From contig QCEU01000001.1 in the NCBI GenBank assembly GCA_003280485.1, positions 62,001 to 126,000 of the forward strand: 64,000 nucleotides of DNA, written 5' to 3'. The notes below the pieces were generated by a model. The model was not told the origin of the DNA, searched no databases, and was given only the letters and a program-made list of their open reading frames with translations. Below, one piece after another: positions 1-8,278 of the stretch. Every line of letters starts with the position of its first letter. Within the stretch, counting starts at the first letter, position 1. This stretch comes from Pelagibacteraceae bacterium AG-359-O02 (lineage in GTDB: Bacteria; Pseudomonadota; Alphaproteobacteria; Pelagibacterales; Pelagibacteraceae). A program made the translations under genes and the position numbers.

Positions 1-258
1 GGATTTGGTATTGCTTATGTAGAAGCTGCACAATATGGAATCCCATCTATTGGGGGTAAAGATGGAGGTGCCTCTGATGCAATAATCCATGAAAAAACTG
101 GCTTGATATGTGATGGAAATAAACTTGAGGATATCTATTCAAGTATAGAGAACCTTTTTAAAGATAATAAGTATTTAGAATACGGAAAAGAGGCAAAAAT
201 TAATGCTGAAAACTTCCTTTGGGATAGAATAATTGAAAATTATAAAAGAATCTTATAG
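1..258 (+). CDS. glycosyltransferase family 4 C-terminal fragment (5' end outside window)
   Basis: The open frame runs in from the window edge and gives 85 residues before a TAG stop. It opens with GFGIAYVEAAQYGIPSIGG, followed by GASDAIIHEKTGLICDG. This is the C-terminal donor-binding signature of group 1 (GT4) glycosyltransferases (E-A-x-x-x-G-x-P, then a loop ending in G-x-L/I). Such enzymes transfer sugars from nucleotide-sugar donors in envelope polysaccharide or glycolipid synthesis. The acceptor-binding N-terminal half is missing, so the sugar and substrate cannot be named. Confidence 0.85.
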   Translation, partial: GFGIAYVEAAQYGIPSIGGKDGGASDAIIHEKTGLICDGNKLEDIYSSIENLFKDNKYLEYGKEAKINAENFLWDRIIENYKRIL

Positions 259-267
259 AATTTAGTT

Positions 268-687
268 ATGATAGCAAAATTTAATAATATTTTTTACTTA
301 ATTATCTTTCTTGCACATTTTATAGCGATAGCCGCATATTGTTTTCAAACAATTGTAGGAACCAAAAAATTTATGGATAAGTTTGGTATAGATCACAGTG
401 CAGCTGTAATGGTTAGATTTGTTGGAGCGCTAATGCTTGGTTGGGTAATAATGGCTATTTATATAATGTTTGTTAGACCAAATGGAGTTGAAGGTACTTG
501 GGCATTTTTTAATTTAATATTTATTATACATGCATGCGTTTTAGGAACAAATTTCTACTCGCTTAAGATTGATAAAACTGGTCTAAATGAAAAAGTTACA
601 AATGAAGGAATTATAGCGCCTGCAGTCTTTTTAATTATGATGGCTATACTTTGTTACGGTTTATCAGATAAAATTTATATTACTTAA
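268..687 (+). CDS. small integral membrane protein, unknown function
   Basis: The product has 139 residues and about four hydrophobic segments, near residues 8-30, 45-68, 78-98 and 113-133, with almost no soluble domain. The ATG lies 9 bases after the stop of the preceding glycosyltransferase, so the two may be co-transcribed. I do not recognise the family. The last codons overlap the convergent flavin oxidase gene by 4 bases in a shared TTAA. The real-gene call rests on length, coding-like composition and tight packing. Confidence 0.75.
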   Translation: MIAKFNNIFYLIIFLAHFIAIAAYCFQTIVGTKKFMDKFGIDHSAAVMVRFVGALMLGWVIMAIYIMFVRPNGVEGTWAFFNLIFIIHACVLGTNFYSLKIDKTGLNEKVTNEGIIAPAVFLIMMAILCYGLSDKIYIT

Positions 688-2033
688 ACAAAACTTAATA
701 CTTCTTTTGCTACTCTTGCTCCACTTCTATCAGCTCCGTGGACTGTTCCATAATTTTTTGCTGTAGCTTCCCCTGCAAAAAAAAGTTTATCTGCAACTGA
801 AGTTTTAATATTTTTTCTTAAATTAGCTTTTCCTGGTGTTGCTGAGGCCCAAGCGCCCAATACAAATGGATTTTTACCCCAACTAGTCATATGTCCTTTC
901 ACAAAAAATTTATCAAAATCAGATCCAAAAGTATCTCGTAAGGTTTGTAAAACGAAATCTATACCTGCCTTGCTTCCTGCTTTTTCTAAATCTTTTGCAA
1001 ATTGTCCTCCCACATCAAAATATGATATTTTAGAGTCATGCAAATTCATCGTTGAACAGTATCCCTCTGGAGATTTAAGGCCTTTAGTTGTAATTTTTGG
1101 GGTAAAATACATGTCTGGTTTTACTTTATACTCTTTATAAAAATCATCTTTTAACTGTAATGTTACATGATTATAATTTGAACAGGAAAAAGCATCATAA
1201 GCTTCGTACTTTTCAATAGGTAGTGCCGGCGTAAATTTAATTTTTCCTGAATTAAATGCTGAGGTAGAAACTGTTATAACGCAGGCTTTTGCACTTATAG
1301 TTCCTTTGTTTGTGACTACCTTAACTCCATTGCCATCCCATTTAACCTCATTAACAGTTGTTTGTAGTTGAACTGGCACATTTTTTCTATAATGAGCAAG
1401 TAAAGCGCCATATCCTTGTTTTACAAATCCATCACCACCCTGACTACCTTCGCCATAACTTTCCCAATTAAGTTTACCATCAGCAGCTGTATATTGATCT
1501 ATATCTTTTCCAGACTCACAAGGAAATCTTATTTGATGTGCTGTTGCAAACCATTCATTTTCTAACCATTTTTCTTTTATTTTATTACTTAAAGGAATGT
1601 CATCTTTTGTTTTATTTTTTAACTTTCCTAACTTCTTGTACATTCCATAAAGTTTCATTCCCTTAATTTTTTTTTGACCGTCATAAATCATGACTGTGTC
1701 TGGATCTTTATAAATATCAAATATATCTTTTTGTTTCTTTCCATACTGTGCAATTTGATTAAAATTAAAATTATGTAACCAATGCGCTCCAAGATCATAC
1801 GGAACACCAAATATCGAGGTGTTTGTAAAACATCGCCCACCCTTTCTGCTCATTGCATCAAGACAAACAACTGATTTTCCTTTTTTCATTAATTCAGCTG
1901 TTACTGATAATCCCGAGGAACCACCACCAATTACCACAACATCTGGATTTGATTGTGAAAATGAAATTTTTGGTATGGCTGCAAATGCTAATGCTGATAG
2001 TGATGTTTTTAAAAATCGCCTTCTAGATATCAT
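684..2033 (-). CDS. Tat-exported flavin-dependent amine oxidase
   Basis: The protein has 449 residues. The N-terminus carries a twin-arginine signal (SRRRFLK, residues 3-9) followed by a hydrophobic stretch ending near SFSQ, so it is predicted to be exported folded. An FAD-binding Rossmann motif VVIGGGSSGLSVTAELMKKG follows at about residues 32-51, with GGRC about 15-20 residues on. The C-terminus has the flavin-contacting LFFAGEATAKNYGTVHGA motif of the monoamine oxidase family. These enzymes oxidise amines to imines/aldehydes with release of H2O2. The start overlaps the tctA stop in ATGA, so it is the last gene of a tctCBA operon. The transported solute might therefore be an amine or feed this enzyme, but that is inference. 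Confidence 0.88.
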   Translation of the reverse strand: MISRRRFLKTSLSALAFAAIPKISFSQSNPDVVVIGGGSSGLSVTAELMKKGKSVVCLDAMSRKGGRCFTNTSIFGVPYDLGAHWLHNFNFNQIAQYGKKQKDIFDIYKDPDTVMIYDGQKKIKGMKLYGMYKKLGKLKNKTKDDIPLSNKIKEKWLENEWFATAHQIRFPCESGKDIDQYTAADGKLNWESYGEGSQGGDGFVKQGYGALLAHYRKNVPVQLQTTVNEVKWDGNGVKVVTNKGTISAKACVITVSTSAFNSGKIKFTPALPIEKYEAYDAFSCSNYNHVTLQLKDDFYKEYKVKPDMYFTPKITTKGLKSPEGYCSTMNLHDSKISYFDVGGQFAKDLEKAGSKAGIDFVLQTLRDTFGSDFDKFFVKGHMTSWGKNPFVLGAWASATPGKANLRKNIKTSVADKLFFAGEATAKNYGTVHGADRSGARVAKEVLSFV

Positions 2034-3526
2034 TTTTTTATTATAGTTTTATAAAAATGCCAGACAACTATTAAAATTGTTGTTAATAAAATACACAAAG
2101 TAAGTGTTCTATCCCAAAGAAACTCCCATGATCCATTACTTAATAGCAAAGATCGTCTTAAATTTTCTTCCATTAAACCTCCCAACACAAAGGCAAGTAT
2201 TAGAGGTGGCATTGGAAAATCATAAAGGCGCATAAAAGTTGCGACAACAGCAATTCCTATCATTAAATAAATATCAAAGTTATTAAATGACATTACATAA
2301 ATTCCAGTAATAGAAAAAAATAGGATTAACGGTATTAGATAATTTTTTGGGACTGCTAGAATTCTAGCTATATAAGGAATAAGAGGTAAATTTAAAATTA
2401 ATAAAATTACCATCCCTATATACATTGACATAATGATAGACCAAAATATTTCTGGATTAGTCATATAAAGTCTCGGACCAGGCTGAACACCAAATCCTAA
2501 TAAAGCCCCCAACATAACTGCAGTGGTTCCACTTCCAGGTATACCTAAAGTAAGCATAGGTACAAATGATCCTGAGCAAGCAGCATTATTTGCAGTTTCA
2601 GGAGCAGACAAACCATTAACACTTCCTTTGCCAAACTTTTCTTTTTCCTCGTCGTTAACTACATTTCGTTCCATTCCATATGCTAAAAAAGAAGCAATTG
2701 TTGCTCCTGCCCCTGGCAAAACTCCAATTAAAAAACCAATTACTGATGATCTTGGAATTGTCTTGTACATTTTGGTTCTTTCTTCTTTGTTAATTTTAAT
2801 TGAGCCAAGCTCTGTTAATGAAACTTGTTTAGCAGCGCTTGTAGGGTCATTTCTCTTTAAAATTATGGTTAAAGCTTCACTCATTGCAAAGGTTGCCATA
2901 ACAACAAGAACAAAGCTAATTCCATCCGTTAAATTCATATTGTTAAATGTAAATCTTGTAATATCTGACAAGCTATCTTGTCCAACAGATGCTAACATTA
3001 ATCCTAGTACTACCATCATCATTGCTTTTAAAAATTGACCTTTTGAGGAAAAGGCTGCAATTGCGGTTAAACCTAAAATCATCAAAGCAAAGTAATCTGG
3101 TGATCTAAATGATAAACTTACTTTTGATAAACTTGGAGCCATAAATAATAGATATATGGCAGATAATGTTCCACCAGCAAAAGAACTCCAAGCAGCAATT
3201 GCTAAAGCTTTTCCCGCTTTACCTTGTTGAGCCATTGGGTAACCATCAAATGATGTTGCGACAGTTCCTGGAACACCAGGTGCGTTTAACAGTATTGATG
3301 ATGTAGAACCTCCAAATACTGCACCATAGTAAACTCCTGCCATTAATATTAAACCAGTTGCTGGATCAAAACCATAAGTAATTGGTATCATTAAAGCTAT
3401 CGCTGTCATTGGGCCAAGTCCTGGTAACATTCCAATAATTGTTCCAAAAAAACAACCAACCATTACCATTAAAATATTTTGAAAAGTAAGAGCTGTTGTT
3501 AAACCAATTAGAATCCCTTCTATCAT
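2030..3526 (-). CDS. tctA: tripartite tricarboxylate transporter, large permease TctA
   Basis: A 498-residue, highly hydrophobic protein with about 12 membrane segments, the normal length for TctA. The family motif G-x-x-x-G-x-x-P-G-L-G-P appears in the first repeat (around residues 26-40), and its counterpart GVLPGAGATIASFLAYGMER appears in the second half (about 268-287). TctA is the ion-coupled translocation subunit that receives substrate from the periplasmic TctC protein. It overlaps tctB upstream by 4 bases and the amine oxidase downstream by 4 bases. Substrates of this family include citrate and other carboxylates; this one is not determinable from sequence. Confidence 0.95.
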   Translation of the reverse strand: MIEGILIGLTTALTFQNILMVMVGCFFGTIIGMLPGLGPMTAIALMIPITYGFDPATGLILMAGVYYGAVFGGSTSSILLNAPGVPGTVATSFDGYPMAQQGKAGKALAIAAWSSFAGGTLSAIYLLFMAPSLSKVSLSFRSPDYFALMILGLTAIAAFSSKGQFLKAMMMVVLGLMLASVGQDSLSDITRFTFNNMNLTDGISFVLVVMATFAMSEALTIILKRNDPTSAAKQVSLTELGSIKINKEERTKMYKTIPRSSVIGFLIGVLPGAGATIASFLAYGMERNVVNDEEKEKFGKGSVNGLSAPETANNAACSGSFVPMLTLGIPGSGTTAVMLGALLGFGVQPGPRLYMTNPEIFWSIIMSMYIGMVILLILNLPLIPYIARILAVPKNYLIPLILFFSITGIYVMSFNNFDIYLMIGIAVVATFMRLYDFPMPPLILAFVLGGLMEENLRRSLLLSNGSWEFLWDRTLTLCILLTTILIVVWHFYKTIIKK

Positions 3527-3993
3527 CCCATTACTCCAATTGATTGTAGAAATGGATCTCTTAAATAAATATCAAGAACACCATGAAGCAAATACATAAA
3601 GGCTGCTACAAAAGGAAAAGATAATAAAAACATTAAGACCCATCTCCTCTCTCCTAAAAAATAATATGATGAGAACAAAAATAATGATGTAGTTAAAAAA
3701 TAACCAACTTTTAGGATTGTAGTACCATAAATTATTGCAATAATAATAAGTATTAGTGTTTTTTTATATTCTAAAGTTTTATGGTTAACTTTTATTGTAT
3801 TAGGATCAGGTAAAATTAGTTTTAACCCTGAAAAAAAAAGGCCTGCATAACCTAAATAAATTGGGAATGTTCTTGCATTAAAAGGTGCATTTTCATCGAA
3901 TGCAAAAACTTGAATTTGATAAGCTGTATATAAATAAAATGCAGAAAATATAAAAAAGAGCAGTGATATAACTTTTGTAGTATTTATATTCAC
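3523..3993 (-). CDS. tctB: tripartite tricarboxylate transporter, small permease TctB
   Basis: The product has 156 residues and four predicted membrane segments (about 7-25, 44-60, 75-95 and 100-145), matching TctB. The start is GTG, chosen because no other Met or good start occurs before the first membrane segment. That GTG lies inside a strong stem-loop (3957-3999). On the mRNA strand the stem is followed by a U tract, so the first dozen codons double as terminator sequence. It sits between tctC (27 bases upstream) and tctA (4-base overlap). Expression is likely attenuated relative to tctC. Confidence 0.88.
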   Translation of the reverse strand: MNINTTKVISLLFFIFSAFYLYTAYQIQVFAFDENAPFNARTFPIYLGYAGLFFSGLKLILPDPNTIKVNHKTLEYKKTLILIIIAIIYGTTILKVGYFLTTSLFLFSSYYFLGERRWVLMFLLSFPFVAAFMYLLHGVLDIYLRDPFLQSIGVMG

Positions 3994-3999
3994 TGCTCT
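3957..3999 (-). terminator. intrinsic terminator/attenuator overlapping the tctB start
   Basis: A perfect 10-bp inverted repeat, AGAGCAGTGA (3957-3966) and TCACTGCTCT (3990-3999), can extend by four more pairs past a bulged T. On the minus strand the stem is followed directly by TTTTTATATTTTC. It begins 21 bases after the tctC stop. The GTG start of tctB is paired inside the stem, so the element could act on both transcription and translation. Confidence 0.8.
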
Positions 4000-4020
4000 A
4001 ATATTTAATAATCGTTAAGA

Positions 4021-5001
4021 TTATATAACTCCTAATTTTTTCATAAGAGCTGTCATTTCTTCAGTTTGTTTTTCTAAGAAAGATACAAACTTACCTTCTG
4101 GATTGTAAATATTAACCCATGCATTTCTTGCTCTGACAGTTTCCCACTCAGAAGTCTTTTGTACATCGCCTAACATTTTAGCGATTTTTGATTTATCTGC
4201 ACTACTCATTCCTGGAGGTCCAAAGAAACCTCTCCAGTTAACAAATTGTACATCATAACCTTGTTCTTTTAGAGTTGGTGCATCTGGAGCATCAGAAACT
4301 CTTGAAGGAGCTGTAATACCAATAATTCTTACTTGGTCTCTTGCACCCATAAGCTCACCTAAACCAGTAGAGATAATTTGTGTTTCCCCAGATAAAAGTC
4401 CAGCTAAAGCTTTTCCACCAGCATCATAAGGAATATAAGCAACATCATTAGGATTGGCACCAGCAGCTTGGAAAGCTAAAGCACCTATTAAATGGTCCAT
4501 ACTTCCTCTTACTGATCCACCAGCCATTTTAATAGAGCTTGCATCTTTTTTGTAAGCATCAACTACATCTTTGAAATTTTTATAAGGTGAGTCTTTAGCA
4601 ACTGCTATTGCACCGTAATCACCAATGACACCCGCTATCGGCACAACATCTTTATATGACAATGTTCCACTTCCACTTACATAACCTTTGTGTCTTGTAA
4701 TTGATCTTAAAACTAATGGTGTTGATTGAACTAAGACTGTATTAGCAGGCTTATTGTTAATCATATAAGCTAGTGCTTTTCCACCACCACCACCTGACAT
4801 ATTTTCAAATGATGCACTTTTTAACATACCAGCTTTTGTTAAAGCTTCTCCAGTACCTCTAGCAGTTCCATCCCAACCACCGCCTGCACCACCACCAATT
4901 ACAAAATGCAATTTATCAATTGCTATTGAACTAGTTGTTGTTGCCGAAAGTATTAGAATTGCTGAGAATAAAACTGAAATTATTGATTTAATTAGTTTCA
5001 T
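4021..5001 (-). CDS. tctC: tripartite tricarboxylate transporter substrate-binding protein TctC
   Basis: A 326-residue protein with a Sec signal peptide (Lys-containing N-terminus, hydrophobic core, processing near TTSSIA, about residue 27). The mature part has the TctC/Bug fold signatures: FVIGGGAGGGWDGTARG near the N-terminus and GYDVQFVNWRGFFGPPGMS at about 247-265. It binds the solute in the periplasm and delivers it to TctAB. It is first in the operon, with a TctB-side hairpin downstream. A divergent AbrB-like gene starts 79 bases upstream, so the two share a control region. Confidence 0.94.
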   Translation of the reverse strand: MKLIKSIISVLFSAILILSATTTSSIAIDKLHFVIGGGAGGGWDGTARGTGEALTKAGMLKSASFENMSGGGGGKALAYMINNKPANTVLVQSTPLVLRSITRHKGYVSGSGTLSYKDVVPIAGVIGDYGAIAVAKDSPYKNFKDVVDAYKKDASSIKMAGGSVRGSMDHLIGALAFQAAGANPNDVAYIPYDAGGKALAGLLSGETQIISTGLGELMGARDQVRIIGITAPSRVSDAPDAPTLKEQGYDVQFVNWRGFFGPPGMSSADKSKIAKMLGDVQKTSEWETVRARNAWVNIYNPEGKFVSFLEKQTEEMTALMKKLGVI

Positions 5002-5080
5002 TATTTTTTCTCCTATTATAATTATAATTAGTTATTAAACATAAATTAAAATTCAGTGTCAATGAGGATTTATTGCTTAC

Positions 5081-6172
5081 ATGTTAAAAATGATTCCATT
5101 TAAACGATTATTAAATGAGATCAAGATTAGTTATAAACCTTTAATCATAGGAGTAATTGGAGGATATATTGGAACTCTAATTGGTCTTCCTTTGCCATGG
5201 TTGCTAGGTGCTTTAGGTTTAAATCTGTGTGTTGCTTTTACAAATTTTAAAATTGAATTCTCAACAAAATTACTTAACCCAGTTTTTCTGATGGTTGGGA
5301 TTATTTTAGGTGGGACTTTGAATGTATCTTTATTGTATAAAATTCATTTATGGATATTCTCATCTATGGCAATGGTTGTTTGCACTGTAGTGAGTACTAT
5401 TTTGGCAGGATATTATTTTGTTAAAGTTTGTAAATTTAATAAGTTTATTGCAACACTTGCAGCTCTACCAGGTGCATTTGTACCCATAACTGCAGCACTG
5501 TTAGAGTATGGAAAAAAAGAAAATCATAAACAAGTTTTAATTCCTCAAGCTACAAGAGTTATATTTATTGTGAGTTTTGTGCCTATATTATTTATTAGCA
5601 ATTTAGGATTTTCTGAAATCGCAGGATATAATTATGAAAATATTTACGATTTAAGATATTTTTTAGAAATATTCTTTCTAATAATTATTTGTTATTTATT
5701 TTCATTATTTCTCAAAAAATTAAGTATACCTTCACCAATTCTTGTTGGTGCAATGGCCTTATCTGGTTTATTTTATACTTTTGAGATTGTTAATTCTAGA
5801 TTTCCAGACACAGTAATTAATATAGCATTTATTTTTTTAGGAACTGCTCTTGGAAGCAGACTAAATGGATTAAGACTTAAAGAATTATTCTATTTTATTT
5901 TTCACGGTATAATTGTCTGCTCTATATTAATTATTGTTGCTATGGTTACAGCTTACTTGCTACAGTATTTAGGTTTTGATTTTATTCCAACTTTTCTAAG
6001 TTTTGCCCCAGGAGGAATTCATGAAATGGTTGTTATCAGTGTTGCTTACAATATTGATCCAATTTTTGTAAGTTATCATCATTTTTTAAGGATATTGATA
6101 ATTGTAGCCTTTTTACCATTTTTGCTAAAAAAATTCAGCACTAACCCAATTAAGAAGAAAAAGTTTAAATAA
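5081..6172 (+). CDS. AbrB-family (duplicated) membrane protein
   Basis: 363 residues with about ten membrane segments in two related halves. The halves carry LPLPWLLGALGLNL (about 32-45) and IPSPILVGAMALSGLF (about 212-227), which is the internal duplication of the 'AbrB/ammonia monooxygenase-like' membrane family. The C-terminal half has FAPGGIHEMVVISVAYNID. Members are often annotated as transcriptional regulators by mistake, but this is clearly a membrane protein of unknown transport role. It is divergent from tctC, and its end overlaps the convergent TSUP gene by 8 bases. A link to the tripartite transporter is only suggested by position. Confidence 0.82.
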   Translation: MLKMIPFKRLLNEIKISYKPLIIGVIGGYIGTLIGLPLPWLLGALGLNLCVAFTNFKIEFSTKLLNPVFLMVGIILGGTLNVSLLYKIHLWIFSSMAMVVCTVVSTILAGYYFVKVCKFNKFIATLAALPGAFVPITAALLEYGKKENHKQVLIPQATRVIFIVSFVPILFISNLGFSEIAGYNYENIYDLRYFLEIFFLIIICYLFSLFLKKLSIPSPILVGAMALSGLFYTFEIVNSRFPDTVINIAFIFLGTALGSRLNGLRLKELFYFIFHGIIVCSILIIVAMVTAYLLQYLGFDFIPTFLSFAPGGIHEMVVISVAYNIDPIFVSYHHFLRILIIVAFLPFLLKKFSTNPIKKKKFK

Positions 6173-6908
6173 AATCAAATATTAACTTTGTGCTACTGAC
6201 AAGAATTAAAACATAGATAATGTTATAAAACAAATTTTCCTCAATAATTTTAAGCAATTGATATCCAATAAATATTCCGACTAAAGCTAATGGAAAAAGG
6301 GATACAGATTGAAACAATGTATCAAAGTTCATCATTGATAAGTAAATATACAAAGGTAGTTTTATTAAGTTAATACAACTAAAAAAGATAATTCTAGTTC
6401 CTACATAAATTTCTTTTTTCAACCTTAATGGAAGTAAATAAAGACTTGTGGGTGTTCCACCAGCATGTACACAAAAACTGGAAAATCCTGCAATAGAAGA
6501 ACAAATTGCACCCTTCAAAAAGTTCTGCTTGGCTGGAACTGTCTTTTCTTTTTTAAACAAAAAATAATGTCCAGCAAACAAAAATCCCATTATTCCAACT
6601 ATTAATTTAAGTAAATCCTCTGAAAAATGATTGAATGATAGAGAGCCAATTACAATTCCCAGTGCCGCAAATGGAACAATCACTTTCAATATACTAAAAT
6701 TAAACTCTCTTCTAAATCTGTAAACAGCAATCATGTCTGAAAAAATTAAAATAGGTAGAATTATTGCTAATGCTTGCTGTAACGGCATTACAACTGTCAT
6801 CAATGGAACTGATATTAATGATATAGAACCTCCTAAACCTGACTTTGCAATACCGTACAAAATTATTGCAGGAACCACACTTATTAAAAAAAGGAAATTT
6901 ATTTCCAT
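6165..6908 (-). CDS. TSUP (TauE/SafE) family anion exporter
   Basis: 247 residues with about seven to eight membrane segments. GIAKSGLGGSISLISVPLM at about 19-37 is the first TauE/SafE repeat motif. The second repeat, around residue 140, contains FCVHAGGTP (G-x-x-P context). Characterised family members export sulfite, sulfoacetate or related organosulfur anions. The substrate here is unknown. The start coincides with the stop of the upstream GT9 gene (6908), so they are translationally coupled. A second, larger TSUP protein lies in the sulfonate block at 36819-37904. Confidence 0.85.
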   Translation of the reverse strand: MEINFLFLISVVPAIILYGIAKSGLGGSISLISVPLMTVVMPLQQALAIILPILIFSDMIAVYRFRREFNFSILKVIVPFAALGIVIGSLSFNHFSEDLLKLIVGIMGFLFAGHYFLFKKEKTVPAKQNFLKGAICSSIAGFSSFCVHAGGTPTSLYLLPLRLKKEIYVGTRIIFFSCINLIKLPLYIYLSMMNFDTLFQSVSLFPLALVGIFIGYQLLKIIEENLFYNIIYVLILVSSTKLIFDFI

Positions 6909-7849
6909 TAATTTAAAGATTTTATTAAATATTCAAAAACTTTTTCTGGAGATAATTTATTTAAATCTGTTACTTGGATAGCTTTAAAATTTTGTCTTTC
7001 TATACTTACTTTATACGCAGTGGTGTGAGAACCAAATAAAGCTAAGCCTTTAGTCTCCAAATGTGCAGCCATATGTGCTGGTCCGGTATCATTTGCTACA
7101 ACAAAAGAACTTTCTTTTATTAATGTAGCAAGCTCAGAAATATCTAAAGATCTATTTTCTTTTAAAATTGAAATAGCATTAATTTCATTTGCCATATTAA
7201 TCTCATCAGGACCAGGAGCCACTATGATTTTATATTCATCTTTAAATTTATTCTTAATTAAATCTATAAGTTTATTATAATTAGGCCATTTTTTAATCTG
7301 TAAATGTGGAGAGCAAAAAGGGAATAAAATTATATATTTATCTAAATCAAATTCCTTTTTTATATTATCTATATTAGAACAAGCCCATTTAAAATCAGGT
7401 AACATTGTTTTATTTGTTATCAGTCCTGAAGAATCTAATTGATGTTTAAATCGATCTAATACTGGTTTTTTATCAAATTCCTCTTTTGACTGATCCTTTG
7501 GTAAAGTGGTTTCTGATGATGACCAAATTGCACTATGTGCACTAGGAAATAGTATTCTTTTATAAAAACTTGATCTTGAGGAATTTTGTAAATCAAAAAC
7601 TTTTTGAAATTTATATTTTTTTAATTCACGCATCAGGCTATACAAATAAATTAGATTAAATCTTGATAATCTCTTATCCAAAATTATGTCCTCTAAACAT
7701 GGATTTTTTTTGAAAAGATCAATGTAAGGCTTTGATGTTAATAAATAGACTTTATCATCTTTGTGAAAATCAGAAATATCTTGAATTGCACCACTCGCTT
7801 GGGCTATATCACCTAAAGATCCGTGTTTAATTATAAGAATATTAGACAT
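6908..7849 (-). CDS. glycosyltransferase family 9 (heptosyltransferase-like)
   Basis: 313 residues. The N-terminal IIKHGSLGDIAQASGAI (about 5-21) is the GT9 glycine-rich loop. The C-terminal VVANDTGPAHMAAHL (about 250-265) has the D-T-G-P-x-H donor-binding motif of ADP-heptose:LPS heptosyltransferases. It probably acts on the cytoplasmic face in LPS core synthesis, though GT9 donors other than heptose exist. It lies head to head with a small conserved gene at 7882 and is coupled to the downstream TSUP gene. Confidence 0.9.
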   Translation of the reverse strand: MSNILIIKHGSLGDIAQASGAIQDISDFHKDDKVYLLTSKPYIDLFKKNPCLEDIILDKRLSRFNLIYLYSLMRELKKYKFQKVFDLQNSSRSSFYKRILFPSAHSAIWSSSETTLPKDQSKEEFDKKPVLDRFKHQLDSSGLITNKTMLPDFKWACSNIDNIKKEFDLDKYIILFPFCSPHLQIKKWPNYNKLIDLIKNKFKDEYKIIVAPGPDEINMANEINAISILKENRSLDISELATLIKESSFVVANDTGPAHMAAHLETKGLALFGSHTTAYKVSIERQNFKAIQVTDLNKLSPEKVFEYLIKSLN

Positions 7850-7881
7850 ATTTTTAACAACTTAACACACTATGTTTATAT

Positions 7882-8271
7882 ATGAATAAAATTTTAGTTG
7901 AAGTATCTGTAGGTGAACTTTTAGATAAAATTTCAATTTTAGAAATCAAAAAAGAAAAAATTAAGGATCTTGAGAAACTTAAATTTATAAATGATGAATA
8001 TAGTGTACTGAAAGATCAATTAAATAAAAATGTTAAATCAGATGAAAAACTAACTAAATTATTCAATTCATTAAAAGAAATTAATTCAAAACTCTGGGTT
8101 ATTGAAGATAATAAAAGATTATATGAAAAAAATTCTGATTTTGGTGAAAAATTTATAAAACTCTCAAGAGATGTGCACTTTTTAAATGATGACAGAGCAA
8201 AACTTAAACTAGAAGTGAATAATTATACAGGCTCTAAAATTAAAGAGATTAAAGAATATACAAGCTACTAA
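7882..8271 (+). CDS. small coiled-coil protein, probably DUF6165
   Basis: A 129-residue, Lys/Glu-rich soluble protein opening KILVEVSVGELLDKISILEIKKE. This resembles the DUF6165 family found in marine proteobacteria, often next to glycosyltransferases; the family name is from memory. Long heptad-like helices (about 15-60 and 75-110) suggest an antiparallel coiled coil. It is divergent from the GT9 gene and 7 bases ahead of the MATE gene. The function is unknown; position suggests envelope carbohydrate metabolism. Confidence 0.75.
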   Translation: MNKILVEVSVGELLDKISILEIKKEKIKDLEKLKFINDEYSVLKDQLNKNVKSDEKLTKLFNSLKEINSKLWVIEDNKRLYEKNSDFGEKFIKLSRDVHFLNDDRAKLKLEVNNYTGSKIKEIKEYTSY

Positions 8272-8278
8272 TTATTAA

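Noticed and set aside
5081-6172. AbrB transcriptional regulator
   Set aside because: The name is a common annotation error; the protein is a ten-helix membrane protein without a DNA-binding domain.
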